A DNA stretch of 64,000 nucleotides from an uncultured Cyclobacteriaceae bacterium (GCA_937146645.1 CAKZRQ010000030.1:124001-188000), one strand, 5' to 3'; positions 26,612 to 36,139 are shown, counted from the first letter of the stretch. The notes: a model not told the origin generated them from the letters alone. Program-made: numbers and translations.

Positions 26612-26932
26612 TTAAAGCTGAGCGTCCAATTTCTGAGAAAGTACAGTCTTTGGTACAGCACCAACTTGCTTGTCTACGATTTCCCCGTCCTTGAAGAACA
26701 AGAGTGTAGGGATAGAACGAATTCCGAAAGCTTGCGCCACAGCTGGATTTGAATCAACGTCCACTTTTCCAACCACTGCCTTACCATCGTAATCGCCAGC
26801 AAGCTCCTCTACTACAGGTCCAATCATCTTACATGGTCCACACCATTCTGCCCAAAAATCGACTAGAATTGGCTGGTCTGATTTAATGATTTCTTCAAAG
26901 TTCGCATCGGTGATTTCTACTGCTTTTGCCAT
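26612..26932 (-). CDS. trxA: thioredoxin
   Basis: 106 residues, a single thioredoxin fold. The active site WAEWCGPCKM is at about residues 28-37 and the cis-proline loop IRSIPTLLFF at about 72-81. No signal peptide, so cytosolic. It has its own promoter and a terminator right behind it, so it is normally monocistronic. Confidence 0.96.
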   Translation of the reverse strand: MAKAVEITDANFEEIIKSDQPILVDFWAEWCGPCKMIGPVVEELAGDYDGKAVVGKVDVDSNPAVAQAFGIRSIPTLLFFKDGEIVDKQVGAVPKTVLSQKLDAQL

Positions 26933-26964
26933 AATATGTTAGGTTTTAAACTGTCGGATTTTTG

Positions 26965-26972
26965 CAAATATA
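26965..26972 (-). promoter_or_regulatory. -7 promoter element for trxA
   Basis: On the minus strand TATATTTG matches TAnnTTTG exactly, 32 bases upstream of the ATG. No TTG at the -33 distance. Confidence 0.5.
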
Positions 26973-27051
26973 GCAGTGAAAGGATTATCTATTCTAATTA
27001 GTTCCGATAGTGTAATTTTTTTTCCTTTGGGCTCCCTGAAAACGAGTTTCT

Positions 27052-30000
27052 TCAGACAATCCTGTAATTAACCTGAGGAATTTCATCCAGTACTTTGATG
27101 AAGCTTGAGCTAGGATCGATATTGACAGTTTTCGAGAAAAGCTGAAGAGAAATGTTCTCCTTCTTATCCAAAACCTCGAAATATAGCTTCGCCTTCCCAG
27201 GGTTATTAGAAGTCAGGCTATGCAAATCCTCCATTAGGTCGTAAGTCAAATCATCGAGATCAATTGCAATTCTCACCCCCTTGACCATCATTTCTTTCAC
27301 ATCACTCAGAAGGTTGATCTTACTGATTTTGAATTCGTATTCGTTTTCCTTCCATCGATTCTGTTGGACTTTGCCCTGAATAAATAGGAACCAGCCTGTC
27401 ATGAAATACTCCTTGAACTTGATGTAATCATCTCCAAAAAGGAAGAAAGTGTGAGAGCCTGCATAATCCTCCATGGTTAGGGTGCCGAAGGGATTCCCTT
27501 TTTTGGTGGTCCTGTGCGCAAAGGAAGCCACCGAACCAGCAAGCCGGAGTTCGCCCCTTGATCTGAGAAGTTCAGCATCACTGAGGTCAGGCATTTGCGC
27601 ATTGGTGAAGTTTTCTATTTCTAGTTTGTACTGGTCAAGCGGATGACCTGAAATATAAAGTCCGACTACCTCTTTCTCGATGTTTAGTTGCTGTAGCTGA
27701 GAAAAAGGCTCCATATCCGGAATGGAAGGTAGAGGGATTTCCATATTTCCAGAGGCACCGCCGAACAGGCTCACCTGGGCTGAATCTTCTTCCTGCTGAA
27801 CCTTCTGGGCATATTTCACCGCCTTTTCAATCAAAGTGAATTCTCCATCCAAAGATTCGAGATATTGTCTTCTATGGAATTCGGGGAAGCAATCAAAAGC
27901 TCCTGCCATTGCTAGGGCCTCCATAGTCTTTTTATTTAGCGCTTTCGAATTGACCCTTTTGGCGAACTCAAAGATGTTTTTAAATGGTCCGTTTTCTTCC
28001 CGTTCCTCGATTACCGATTGAACGGCTGCTGAGCCAGCGCCTTTGATAGCTGCCATTCCAAAGCGGATTTCACCAGCTTTGTTCACGGTAAAACCACTAT
28101 TGGATTCATTAACATCTGGTCCTAAAACGGGTATATCCGCCCTTTTACATTCTTCCATAAAGAAGGTTACCTGAGTGATATCATTCATGTTATTGGATAA
28201 CACAGAAGCTAGATATTCCGCCGGATAATGAGCTTTAAGATATGCGGTCTGATAAGCCACCCAGGCATAGCAAGTGGAGTGGGATTTATTAAATGCGTAC
28301 GATGCAAAAGCTTCCCAGTCAACCCAAATCTTTTCAAGCTTTTTAGGATCATGACCTTTGGCACTGGCCTGTTCAATGAACTTAGGCTTCATTTTATCCA
28401 AAACATCCTTTTGCTTCTTACCCATGGCTTTCCGCAGGACATCGGCCTCACCCTTGGTGAAATCAGCAAGCTTTTGCGATAGCAACATTACCTGCTCCTG
28501 ATAAACCGTAATCCCATAAGTCTCCTCCAGATATTCCTTCATATCATCGAGATCATAGCTGATATCTTTTCTGCCGTGTTTCCGATCAATGAATTCCGGG
28601 ATATAAGCCAGAGGCCCTGGACGGTATAGCGCATTCATGGCTATCAAGTCTGCAAAAGCCGTAGGTTTCAGCTCTCGCATGTATTTCTGCATTCCAGCAG
28701 ATTCATACTGAAAGATTCCTACTGTTTCACCTCGCTGGAATAGCTCATAGGTTTTTTCATCATCGATAGGGAAGGCATCCGGATCCAAATCGATGCCATG
28801 CCGTTCCTTGACGATTTTACAAGCATCTTTTATTAACGTCAGGGTCTTGAGACCCAGAAAGTCCATCTTCAGCAGACCAGCTGATTCCACTACAGAGTTA
28901 TCGAACTGCGTACATACCATCTCTGAATCTTTGGCCAAAGCCACAGGTACAAAATTCGTAATGTCATCAGGCGTAATAATCACTCCACAGGCGTGAATGC
29001 CAGTATTTCTAACAGACCCTTCTAAAACCGTCGCTTGATTTATGGTCTTCGCGGACTCATCCTGACCTTTGGAAACTTTCAGAAGTTCTTCCGCTTTTTG
29101 GATAAGTTCACCTTGGTTTTTCAGCTTTTCAGCTAAAGCTTTTTTATCTCCAGCTAGCCCAAAGAGTTTCTTAAGCTTGATGTCAGGAACCAGATTTGCG
29201 AGTCGACCTGCCTCAGCCAATGGCAGATTCAAAACTCGTGCTGTATCCCGAATAGCTGATTTGGCAGCCATGGTTCCATAGGTAATGATTTGGGCCACCT
29301 GATTTGAGCCATATTTATTGATTACGTAGTCGATCACTTTTCCACGACCTTCATCATCAAAGTCAATATCAATATCAGGAAGCGAGACTCTATCCGGATT
29401 TAGGAATCTCTCAAAAAGTAGATCATACTCAATCGGGTCCACATTTGTGATGCCGATACAGTAGGCCACTGCTGATCCGGCTGCCGAACCTCTTCCAGGC
29501 CCTACCGAGACACCCATATCCCTGGCCGCTCTGGTGAAGTCCTGTACGATCAGGAAGTAACCCGGATACCCTGTGTTTTCAATGGTCGCCAATTCGAAAT
29601 CCAGCCGTTCCTGAATTTCAGGTGTAATTTCACCATACCTTTCTTTAGCTCCTTCAAGGGTCAAATGTCTGAGGTAGGCATTTTCACCTCTTTTCCCTCC
29701 ATCTGTCTCATCCTCTTCATGGATGAATTCTTCAGGAATATCGAATTTAGGTAGGAGAACCTCTCTGGCCAGTTTATAAGTTTCCACCTTATCCACTATT
29801 TCCTGTGTGCACTCGATGGCCTCCGGCAAATCAGCAAAAAGTTTTTTCATCTCCTCTGGAGACTTTAGGTAGAATTCATCATTTGGAAGACCATATCGAA
29901 ATTCTCTACCTCGCTTGCCGATATACTTTTTAGGTTTCTCGACTAGCTCCCCATCTTTTACGCAGATCAGAATATCATGGGCCTTAGCATCCTCCTTATC

Positions 30001-31332
30001 ATTGTAATAGGAATTGTTTGCAGCGAAATACTTGACGTTATGCTTTTTCGCAAACTCCAGAAGGACTTCATTCACTTTTTCTTCTTCCGGGACTCCATGT
30101 CTTGAAAGTTCGATGTAGAAATCCTCTCCGAATTGTTCTTTCCACCATAGGAAAGCTTCTTCTGCCTGAGTTTCGCCTACATTTAAAATGAGATCAGGAA
30201 CTTCTCCCCAGAGACCACCTGTCGTAGCAATGATGTCTCCCTTATACTGAACCAGAAGCTCCTTATCAATTCTCGGAACATAATAGAAACCTTCAATATT
30301 GGCGTAAGACGCTAGTTTTGCCAGATTATGGTATCCGTTTTTATTCTTGGCAAGAAGGACGGTCATGAAGCCATTATCCTTATTTGACTTGTTTTTACGG
30401 TCTCGACAAAGATTAAATTCACAGCCCAAAATCGGTTTGATGTCCTGATCAATTGCCGCTTTGACAAAATGAAAAGCCCCCATCATATTGCCATGATCTG
30501 TCATGGCGACAGCGGGCATTCCGAGCTCTTTTGCTTTTGACACCAAAGCAGGAATTTCAGAGGTAGCCTGAAGCACGGAATATTGAGTGTGCACATGCAG
30601 GTGGCTAAAATGAACATCACTTAATTCCGAAATATCTGCCTTACCTGCTTGCCGGAGAATGTCTTCAGCTCCAGTTTTTACATCTGCTTGTGCAAAGTTC
30701 GCTTCCTCTAGTTCAGGCGCTTCGTAAACCACGTCAGAAAGCTTAATTCCTGGTTCCGGTTGCTGAACTCCTTGTTCAATCAAGCCAAAGAAACATCGAG
30801 CCGTAGCATCCACATCGTATGCCGCATCGTGGGCATCGTCAAAGCCTTTACCAAAAAGCTTCTGATGCAGCTCAGTTAAGGTAGGCCATTTAAATTTCCC
30901 GCCACGTCCTCCAGGGATGGCACAGAAATCTGTTGAAATGTCCTTCGTGTCCAGCTGAGTTGCTGTGAGGGGCATGGTGGCTTCGGCTCGATGGTATTCG
31001 CAGCCCACCACATTTACATCAAATTCCACATTATGGCCAACAAGATATTTGGTCTTCTTGACGTCCCCTTCGAAAATTCCCAAGACCTGCTTTAGGTCAT
31101 GACCTTCTTCCAGTGCTCTCTTGGTAGAAATACCATGAACCTTCTCCGCATTGTAGGGAATGGTGAAGCCCTCAGGTCGTACGATGTAATTATGATTCGA
31201 GATTAAATTCCCCTTCTCATCATGAAGCTGCCAGGCCAACTGAACCAGTCTTGGCCAGTTATCCAGATCAGTCATAGGGGCATTATAATCGCGTGGAAGA
31301 CCTGTGGTCTCCGTATCAAAAATCAAATACAT
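27052..31332 (-). CDS. dnaE: DNA polymerase III alpha subunit with fused N-terminal 3'-5' exonuclease
   Basis: 1426 residues. Residues 1-185 form a DnaQ-like DEDDh exonuclease: D6 and E8 in FDTET, D105 in GHNVEFD, H168 and D173 in DAHDAAYD. A linker leads to the PHP domain from about 241 (HFSHLHVHTQYSVL, AMTDHGNMMGAFH). The polymerase core follows with GPGRGSAAGS at 612-621 and the catalytic aspartates in PDIDIDFD (654-658). The C-terminal OB-fold region (RLAGSVASFAHRTTKKGNPFGTLTMED) closes the protein. It is the main replicative polymerase. The fusion puts proofreading in the same chain and also occurs in related Bacteroidota as far as I recall. About 120 bases separate it from rsmG upstream. 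Confidence 0.95.
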   Translation of the reverse strand: MYLIFDTETTGLPRDYNAPMTDLDNWPRLVQLAWQLHDEKGNLISNHNYIVRPEGFTIPYNAEKVHGISTKRALEEGHDLKQVLGIFEGDVKKTKYLVGHNVEFDVNVVGCEYHRAEATMPLTATQLDTKDISTDFCAIPGGRGGKFKWPTLTELHQKLFGKGFDDAHDAAYDVDATARCFFGLIEQGVQQPEPGIKLSDVVYEAPELEEANFAQADVKTGAEDILRQAGKADISELSDVHFSHLHVHTQYSVLQATSEIPALVSKAKELGMPAVAMTDHGNMMGAFHFVKAAIDQDIKPILGCEFNLCRDRKNKSNKDNGFMTVLLAKNKNGYHNLAKLASYANIEGFYYVPRIDKELLVQYKGDIIATTGGLWGEVPDLILNVGETQAEEAFLWWKEQFGEDFYIELSRHGVPEEEKVNEVLLEFAKKHNVKYFAANNSYYNDKEDAKAHDILICVKDGELVEKPKKYIGKRGREFRYGLPNDEFYLKSPEEMKKLFADLPEAIECTQEIVDKVETYKLAREVLLPKFDIPEEFIHEEDETDGGKRGENAYLRHLTLEGAKERYGEITPEIQERLDFELATIENTGYPGYFLIVQDFTRAARDMGVSVGPGRGSAAGSAVAYCIGITNVDPIEYDLLFERFLNPDRVSLPDIDIDFDDEGRGKVIDYVINKYGSNQVAQIITYGTMAAKSAIRDTARVLNLPLAEAGRLANLVPDIKLKKLFGLAGDKKALAEKLKNQGELIQKAEELLKVSKGQDESAKTINQATVLEGSVRNTGIHACGVIITPDDITNFVPVALAKDSEMVCTQFDNSVVESAGLLKMDFLGLKTLTLIKDACKIVKERHGIDLDPDAFPIDDEKTYELFQRGETVGIFQYESAGMQKYMRELKPTAFADLIAMNALYRPGPLAYIPEFIDRKHGRKDISYDLDDMKEYLEETYGITVYQEQVMLLSQKLADFTKGEADVLRKAMGKKQKDVLDKMKPKFIEQASAKGHDPKKLEKIWVDWEAFASYAFNKSHSTCYAWVAYQTAYLKAHYPAEYLASVLSNNMNDITQVTFFMEECKRADIPVLGPDVNESNSGFTVNKAGEIRFGMAAIKGAGSAAVQSVIEEREENGPFKNIFEFAKRVNSKALNKKTMEALAMAGAFDCFPEFHRRQYLESLDGEFTLIEKAVKYAQKVQQEEDSAQVSLFGGASGNMEIPLPSIPDMEPFSQLQQLNIEKEVVGLYISGHPLDQYKLEIENFTNAQMPDLSDAELLRSRGELRLAGSVASFAHRTTKKGNPFGTLTMEDYAGSHTFFLFGDDYIKFKEYFMTGWFLFIQGKVQQNRWKENEYEFKISKINLLSDVKEMMVKGVRIAIDLDDLTYDLMEDLHSLTSNNPGKAKLYFEVLDKKENISLQLFSKTVNIDPSSSFIKVLDEIPQVNYRIV

Positions 31333-31360
31333 ACAGCTCGGGGAATTGAATCTTTAAATT

Positions 31361-31380
31361 AGGATTAATGCCGTAATCCT
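31361..31380 (-). repeat. inverted repeat in the dnaE 5' region
   Basis: AGGATTA/TAATCCT, a perfect 7-bp inverted repeat with a six-base loop, 29 bases upstream of the dnaE ATG. There is no T run, so it is not a standard terminator. It may be an mRNA hairpin. Confidence 0.35.
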
Positions 31381-31455
31381 ACCAGAGTTCGCGGAGCAAA
31401 TTGTCAGAAAAAGAGTGAAAATTTAACCTCCCGAAATGGCGATCAGAAAAGGATA

Positions 31456-32097
31456 TTACCTTTTGTCCTCCCAGGGGACGTAGACTACTTTCTTGGTTTC
31501 GAAAAAGTCCTCTTCGAAGTAATCCTCCAAGTGGTAAGTGATATAGGATTTTCTAATTTCTTCCATCTCTTCGTCCACATCGCCACCTTTCAAATACAAG
31601 ATTCCGTTTTGGAATTCATTGAAGTCTTCACGCTTGATTTTTCCTTTTACCCAAGGATAAAAATTAACCATTCGGGTTACCGCACGACTGATTACAAAGT
31701 CATATTTTCTAACCAGACCCTCAGCTCGCGCTTGCTGAGCTTCGACATTCCCTAGCTTCAGGGATTTGGCCACATCTTTTACTACGGTAATTTTCTTGCC
31801 GATAGAATCAACCAAATGAAAATGCGTGTCTGGGAAAAGAATGGCAAGAGGAATTCCTGGAAATCCACCGCCCGTTCCAATGTCCAGGATTTTAGTGCCT
31901 GGTTGGAAGCTGGTGACTTTGGCTATGCCCATAGAGTGAAGCACATGACGAACGTAGAACTGGTCAAAATCCTTTCGACTGATGACATTAATCTTAGCAT
32001 TCCAATCTGCATACAGCTCTCCCAACTCTTGGAATTGGCTGTACTGATGATCCGTGATCTTAGGAAAATAGTGTTTGATGATCTCTGACTGAGCCAT
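31456..32097 (-). CDS. rsmG: 16S rRNA (guanine-527-N7)-methyltransferase
   Basis: 213 residues. It methylates G527 of 16S rRNA with S-adenosylmethionine. NVISRKDFDQFYVRHVLHS and the SAM-binding KILDIGTGGGFPGIPLAI (about 69-86) are diagnostic, followed by HLVDSIGKKITVV. It lies 3 bases downstream of the ECF sigma factor gene and is the last gene of the glycosyltransferase-sigma-rsmG group. Confidence 0.94.
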   Translation of the reverse strand: MAQSEIIKHYFPKITDHQYSQFQELGELYADWNAKINVISRKDFDQFYVRHVLHSMGIAKVTSFQPGTKILDIGTGGGFPGIPLAILFPDTHFHLVDSIGKKITVVKDVAKSLKLGNVEAQQARAEGLVRKYDFVISRAVTRMVNFYPWVKGKIKREDFNEFQNGILYLKGGDVDEEMEEIRKSYITYHLEDYFEEDFFETKKVVYVPWEDKR

Positions 32098-32100
32098 CGC

Positions 32101-32712
32101 TTAGATGTGTTTTTTCTTCCCTTCAGCGATTTCGAAAAGAAGTTCTCTGGAGCGGTGAAGTTGAGCCTTAACGGTTCCGAGTGGCTTTTCTAACTCTTTG
32201 GCGATTTCTTCATAAGAAAGCTCATCAAAATATCTCAGCTTCACGAGCTTCCGATATTTGGCTGGCAACTTATCCACGAAGATTCGAACCATTTCTATTC
32301 TTTGGGCCTTGATGAACTCATCCTGAGGATTTCGGTCATCATCTTCCACATCGATTGTTACAGGGTTTCCTCCATCATCCGTCATCGTCGTATTCAAACT
32401 CATGGTTTTGAGCTTTTTCTTTCGGATGAAATCGATGGTATTATTCGTGGCAATTCGGAACAACCAAGTAGAGAAGGTATAGTCTTTTTTGAAGCGATGG
32501 AGGTTCTTAAAAGCTTTGGCGAAAGCCTCCATAGTCAAATCTTCCGCATCATCTGCATCACGAATCATCTTGAGCACCATGAAGTAAACCGCCTTTTTAT
32601 AGCGTTTCATAAGCATGGCATATGCTTGCTGATCCTGCTCATTGACAGCCTGGTCAATCAAAGCAAAATCTTGTAGGGCCTTTTTAGAAAAATCGCGTTG
32701 GTTCAATTCCAT
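32101..32712 (-). CDS. ECF-type RNA polymerase sigma factor
   Basis: 203 residues. Region 2 spans about residues 25-95 (MIRDADDAEDLTMEAFAKAFKNL, FSTWLFRIATNNTIDFIRKKK). An acidic linker follows, then region 4 from about 140 (LPAKYRKLVKLRYFDELSYEEIAKEL, GTVKAQLHRSRELL). No anti-sigma factor gene is adjacent, so its control cannot be read here. It overlaps the upstream glycosyltransferase gene by 10 bases, so the two are co-translated. The regulon is unknown. Confidence 0.92.
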   Translation of the reverse strand: MELNQRDFSKKALQDFALIDQAVNEQDQQAYAMLMKRYKKAVYFMVLKMIRDADDAEDLTMEAFAKAFKNLHRFKKDYTFSTWLFRIATNNTIDFIRKKKLKTMSLNTTMTDDGGNPVTIDVEDDDRNPQDEFIKAQRIEMVRIFVDKLPAKYRKLVKLRYFDELSYEEIAKELEKPLGTVKAQLHRSRELLFEIAEGKKKHI

Positions 32713-33842
32713 TTAATAGTTTTTGCCTGATGGGAAATAGTTCCTAAAATCCAAAAATAACCCAAATACAGAAAATCGTGCAACCAAGTCATTTTGGATG
32801 AACCATAACCCTGCACCTTCTTTGCCGCTTGCTGGAAAAGGAAGGATAGGACAAGGGTTCTTACTAGAATAATACCGCAAACAATTAAAAATTGTTCCCA
32901 ATTCTGGTTTATCCCCGAATAAATTAGCAATCCGATTCCAGCAATCCAGAATAAGGCATGGGATAGGGTATACATTCCGATTTTTCTTTTGTCCTTGAAC
33001 CTGTAGTACTTACCCACGCTCAAGTGCCTTTTCTTCTGGGTGAGATATGATTTTCTGTCAGATTTAGGTTCGGAAAAAGTTATGGAGTCCGGATGAATGA
33101 CCACCTCAGCATTTTTTGAGCTCACGTATTTGTTGACAAACAGGTCGTCATCTCCACCTTCCAACTGCCAAATGTCTTTAAAGGCTTTCACTTTCATAAA
33201 GTGGTCTTTGCGGTAGCAAAGATTCCTACCGACTCCCATGAAAGGTGCCTTCCAAAGCCCAAAGGATAAATAATACAAAGCCGTCAACAGTGTCTCATAC
33301 TGAATCCAGCTATTCAAAAAACCAGGTTTCCGTTCATAGCCAGAGTACCCAATGGAATAAATTTTCCCTCTTTCCCGAACTGGTTCTGTCATCAGTCTGA
33401 TCCAGTCTTTGCTGGCAGGGACACAATCGGCATCTGTCAGTAGAATTACGTCATTCGGAGAAACTTTGATCCCGAGAGTAAGTGCATATTTCTTTGAAGT
33501 AACATGTTCAGGAGTGTAATCTACCGTGACTGTTCTGAGCTTTGGATAAATATTCAAGAATTCCTGCAGAAGTTCATGTGTACCATCATTGGATCTGTCA
33601 TCGATGATCAGGACTTCGTAATCCTCATAATCTTGTTTGAAAAGCTCAGGTATTAAAGTTTGTAGCCTTTCTTTTTCATTTCTGGCTGCAATCGTCACGG
33701 TCACGCTTTCGAGCTTATCAGAAGTGTTGGATGAATTCTTTTTCTTTGAATACACCAGGAGCCGACCAAAAATAAAAATCAGATAGACCATCTGAATGCT
33801 TAAACCTAACCCGAAGAAAAAGAAAAGTAGAAAGAGCTCCAT
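32703..33842 (-). CDS. membrane-bound family 2 glycosyltransferase
   Basis: 379 residues. An N-terminal membrane segment (about 5-30) precedes a GT-A domain: TVTIAARNEKERL, then VLIIDDRSNDGT, the DxD motif in LLTDADCVP and the QKKRHLS segment in place of the processive QxxRW motif. Two or three hydrophobic segments close the protein (about 290-370). It probably transfers a sugar from a nucleotide donor to a lipid or growing polysaccharide at the inner membrane. Acceptor and donor are unknown. First gene of its operon. Confidence 0.87.
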   Translation of the reverse strand: MELFLLFFFFGLGLSIQMVYLIFIFGRLLVYSKKKNSSNTSDKLESVTVTIAARNEKERLQTLIPELFKQDYEDYEVLIIDDRSNDGTHELLQEFLNIYPKLRTVTVDYTPEHVTSKKYALTLGIKVSPNDVILLTDADCVPASKDWIRLMTEPVRERGKIYSIGYSGYERKPGFLNSWIQYETLLTALYYLSFGLWKAPFMGVGRNLCYRKDHFMKVKAFKDIWQLEGGDDDLFVNKYVSSKNAEVVIHPDSITFSEPKSDRKSYLTQKKRHLSVGKYYRFKDKRKIGMYTLSHALFWIAGIGLLIYSGINQNWEQFLIVCGIILVRTLVLSFLFQQAAKKVQGYGSSKMTWLHDFLYLGYFWILGTISHQAKTIKWN

Positions 33843-33858
33843 AGTTTGTTTAGCTCAG

Positions 33859-33866
33859 CAAATATA
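33859..33866 (-). promoter_or_regulatory. -7 promoter element for the glycosyltransferase-sigma-rsmG operon
   Basis: TATATTTG on the minus strand matches TAnnTTTG, 16 bases before the ATG. It faces away from the tgt promoter at 33902. Confidence 0.5.
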
Positions 33867-33901
33867 AAATCAATTCGAGCATCGGTTTAAGAATAAGCAT
33901 T

Positions 33902-33909
33902 TATTTTTG
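33902..33909 (+). promoter_or_regulatory. -7 promoter element for the tgt operon
   Basis: TATTTTTG matches TAnnTTTG, 26 bases before the tgt ATG. The -33 region is TTTA-like rather than TTTG. Confidence 0.5.
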
Positions 33910-33935
33910 TGACGGCTATCAGATAGCGAAGCTTT

Positions 33936-35066
33936 ATGCAATTCACCCTTTCTCATTCAGATACTAAATCCAAGGCTCGGGCGGGTACGCTGACCACCGA
34001 TCATGGCGAAATTCAAACGCCTATTTTCATGCCTGTAGGGACTGCAGGCACGGTTAAAGCCGTTCATCAGCGCGAGCTGGAGCATGATATTCAGGCACAA
34101 ATAATTCTTGGCAACACCTATCATTTGTACTTGAGACCAGGTCTAGAAATTCTTGAAAAGGCAGGAGGGCTTCATAAGTTTAATGGTTGGGATAAGCCAA
34201 TCCTTACCGATAGCGGAGGCTATCAGGTTTTTTCTCTTGCCGGGACCCGGAAAATCAAAGAGGAGGGAGTGATGTTCAAATCACACATCGATGGATCAAA
34301 GCATCAATTCACTCCGGAAAATGTAATGGATATTCAGCGGAGCATCGGGGCAGATATCATTATGGCTTTTGATGAGTGCACACCTTACCCTTGCGAGTTT
34401 GGCTACGCGAGAAAGTCCATGGAGATGACGCATCGCTGGTTGAAGAGATGTATTGATCGATTTGATTCCACTGAAGGGAAATATGGTTATCATCAGAGCC
34501 TATTCCCAATCGTTCAGGGAAGTGTTTATCCGGATTTGCGTAAGCAGTCTGCTGAATTTATCGCGTCATGCGACCGGGAAGGAAATGCCATCGGAGGTCT
34601 TTCAGTTGGGGAGCCAGCGGAGATGATGTACGAGATGACTGAGCAGGTGACGGATATTTTGCCTTCGGCAAAGCCAAGATACCTCATGGGAGTAGGAACA
34701 CCCGCCAATATTCTTGAATGCATCGCCTTAGGAGTGGATATGTTCGACTGTGTCATGCCCACCAGAAATGCTAGAAACGGCATGCTGTTCACTTCAGAAG
34801 GGATTATCAATATTCGAAATGAAAAATGGAAGGATGATTTCAGTCCTATCGATCCGGCTATTGGAGGATATGTGAGTACCTTTTACACTCGGGCATATTT
34901 GCGACATTTAACAGTTAGCAAGGAGATTTTGGCTGCCCAAATTGCCAGCATCCACAACCTAAGTTTTTATCTTTGGTTGGTTGCTGAGGCCAGAAAGCAT
35001 ATCGTTGAAGGTGATTTCAGCGTATGGAAAGATCAGATGGTCAAAAAGGTTAGCACCAGGCTGTAA
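33936..35066 (+). CDS. tgt: queuine/preQ1 tRNA-ribosyltransferase lacking the zinc cysteines
   Basis: 376 residues. It exchanges guanine-34 of GUN-anticodon tRNAs for preQ1. Catalytic residues are present: D92 in TDSGGYQVFSL and the nucleophile D271 in FDCVMPTRNARNG; the GGLSVGEP substrate loop is at about 220-227. Bacterial Tgt normally binds structural zinc through CxCxxC plus a histidine. Here the aligned stretch DPAIGGYVSTFYTRAYL has I309, G311 and S314 in place of the three cysteines, while the histidine in SIHNL (H340) remains. The next gene starts within its stop codon (TAATG). Confidence 0.94.
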   Translation: MQFTLSHSDTKSKARAGTLTTDHGEIQTPIFMPVGTAGTVKAVHQRELEHDIQAQIILGNTYHLYLRPGLEILEKAGGLHKFNGWDKPILTDSGGYQVFSLAGTRKIKEEGVMFKSHIDGSKHQFTPENVMDIQRSIGADIIMAFDECTPYPCEFGYARKSMEMTHRWLKRCIDRFDSTEGKYGYHQSLFPIVQGSVYPDLRKQSAEFIASCDREGNAIGGLSVGEPAEMMYEMTEQVTDILPSAKPRYLMGVGTPANILECIALGVDMFDCVMPTRNARNGMLFTSEGIINIRNEKWKDDFSPIDPAIGGYVSTFYTRAYLRHLTVSKEILAAQIASIHNLSFYLWLVAEARKHIVEGDFSVWKDQMVKKVSTRL

Positions 35067-36139
35067 TGAAGCTGATTGATAAACTCATAATTAAGGATTT
35101 TCTCAAGACCTACTTTTTTGTAGTGGTCATGCTTATTCTTATTGTCCTGGTATTGGACTTTACGGAAAAAAATGATGCATATATCAGAAATTCAGTTCCT
35201 ACAGGAGAGATACTAAGGTATATGGGGAATTATGGGTTATACCTAAATAATCTACTCACTCCCATCACTGTGTTCATCTCAGTCATTTTTATTACCTCAA
35301 AAATGGCCGGAAGAACTGAAATCATAGCTATTCTGAGTAGCGGGATCAGTTTTGTTAGAATGCTCAGGCCTTTCATTATGGCTGCTGCTTTGATAGGAGC
35401 TGTTAGTTTCATTTTAAACAGTTGGGTTTTGCCGCAGGCTACTGCTGGGGTCACTGAGTTCAAAGCTGTCTACCTGAATAAGGGCAAAACTGCCTCAGAA
35501 AATAATACTCACATTAAAGTAGGAGAGAACTCTTATGTTTATATGAGCCGATTCTACAAGCGCAGTAATGTCGGATATAGTTTTACTTTGGAGACCATTG
35601 AAGATGGAGAGCTATTGGCAAGACTCTCATCTGATCGTATTCAGTGGGACACCGCAAAGAACACTTGGACGCTGTTGAATTGGAGACTTCGCGAGCTCAA
35701 AGAATCAGGTGAAAACTACAGTGTAGGTGAAAGTATGGATACCACCTTATCCATCTCTCCAGATGATTTCGAATTGCCTTTGAATCATCATGAGACGCTC
35801 AAGCTTCCTGAACTAAGTAGGCAAATCAAGGTACTTGAAGCTCGGGGCGCTGATAATGTTGACTACTATAAAATAGAGCGATACGTTCGATTTATGTCTC
35901 CATTTGCCGCGATCATCTTGACCTTTATAGGTGTGATTATGTCCGCGAGAAAAACACGTGGAGGTTCTGGTTTCCAAATTGCTCTCGGCTTTTTTCTGGC
36001 ATTCATATACATCATCCTGTTCATTCTTTCGAGGACTTTTGCAGAGAATGGAGCTGAGTATCCGATACTAGCTGTTTGGCTGCCAAATCTGATTTTTGCG
36101 GCTACCGGATTGGTCCTTTATAAAACTGTGCCCCGATAA
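35066..36139 (+). CDS. LptF/LptG-family lipopolysaccharide-export permease
   Basis: 357 residues of the YjgP/YjgQ family. Membrane segments lie at about 12-30, 55-75 and 98-118 and three more near the C terminus (FMSPFAAIILTFIGVIMSARKT onward). They flank a periplasmic beta-jellyroll domain (about 135-265). With LptB and LptC it extracts LPS from the inner membrane. The partner ATPase is not in the window. One base of overlap with tgt (TAATG) and no gap to the EamA gene suggest a three-gene transcript. Confidence 0.9.
   Translation: MKLIDKLIIKDFLKTYFFVVVMLILIVLVLDFTEKNDAYIRNSVPTGEILRYMGNYGLYLNNLLTPITVFISVIFITSKMAGRTEIIAILSSGISFVRMLRPFIMAAALIGAVSFILNSWVLPQATAGVTEFKAVYLNKGKTASENNTHIKVGENSYVYMSRFYKRSNVGYSFTLETIEDGELLARLSSDRIQWDTAKNTWTLLNWRLRELKESGENYSVGESMDTTLSISPDDFELPLNHHETLKLPELSRQIKVLEARGADNVDYYKIERYVRFMSPFAAIILTFIGVIMSARKTRGGSGFQIALGFFLAFIYIILFILSRTFAENGAEYPILAVWLPNLIFAATGLVLYKTVPR

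Noticed and set aside
27836..32676. Several antisense open frames of 60-130 codons opposite dnaE, rsmG and the sigma factor gene
   Set aside because: They have no family resemblance or signal, and they are explained by codon composition of the real genes on the other strand.
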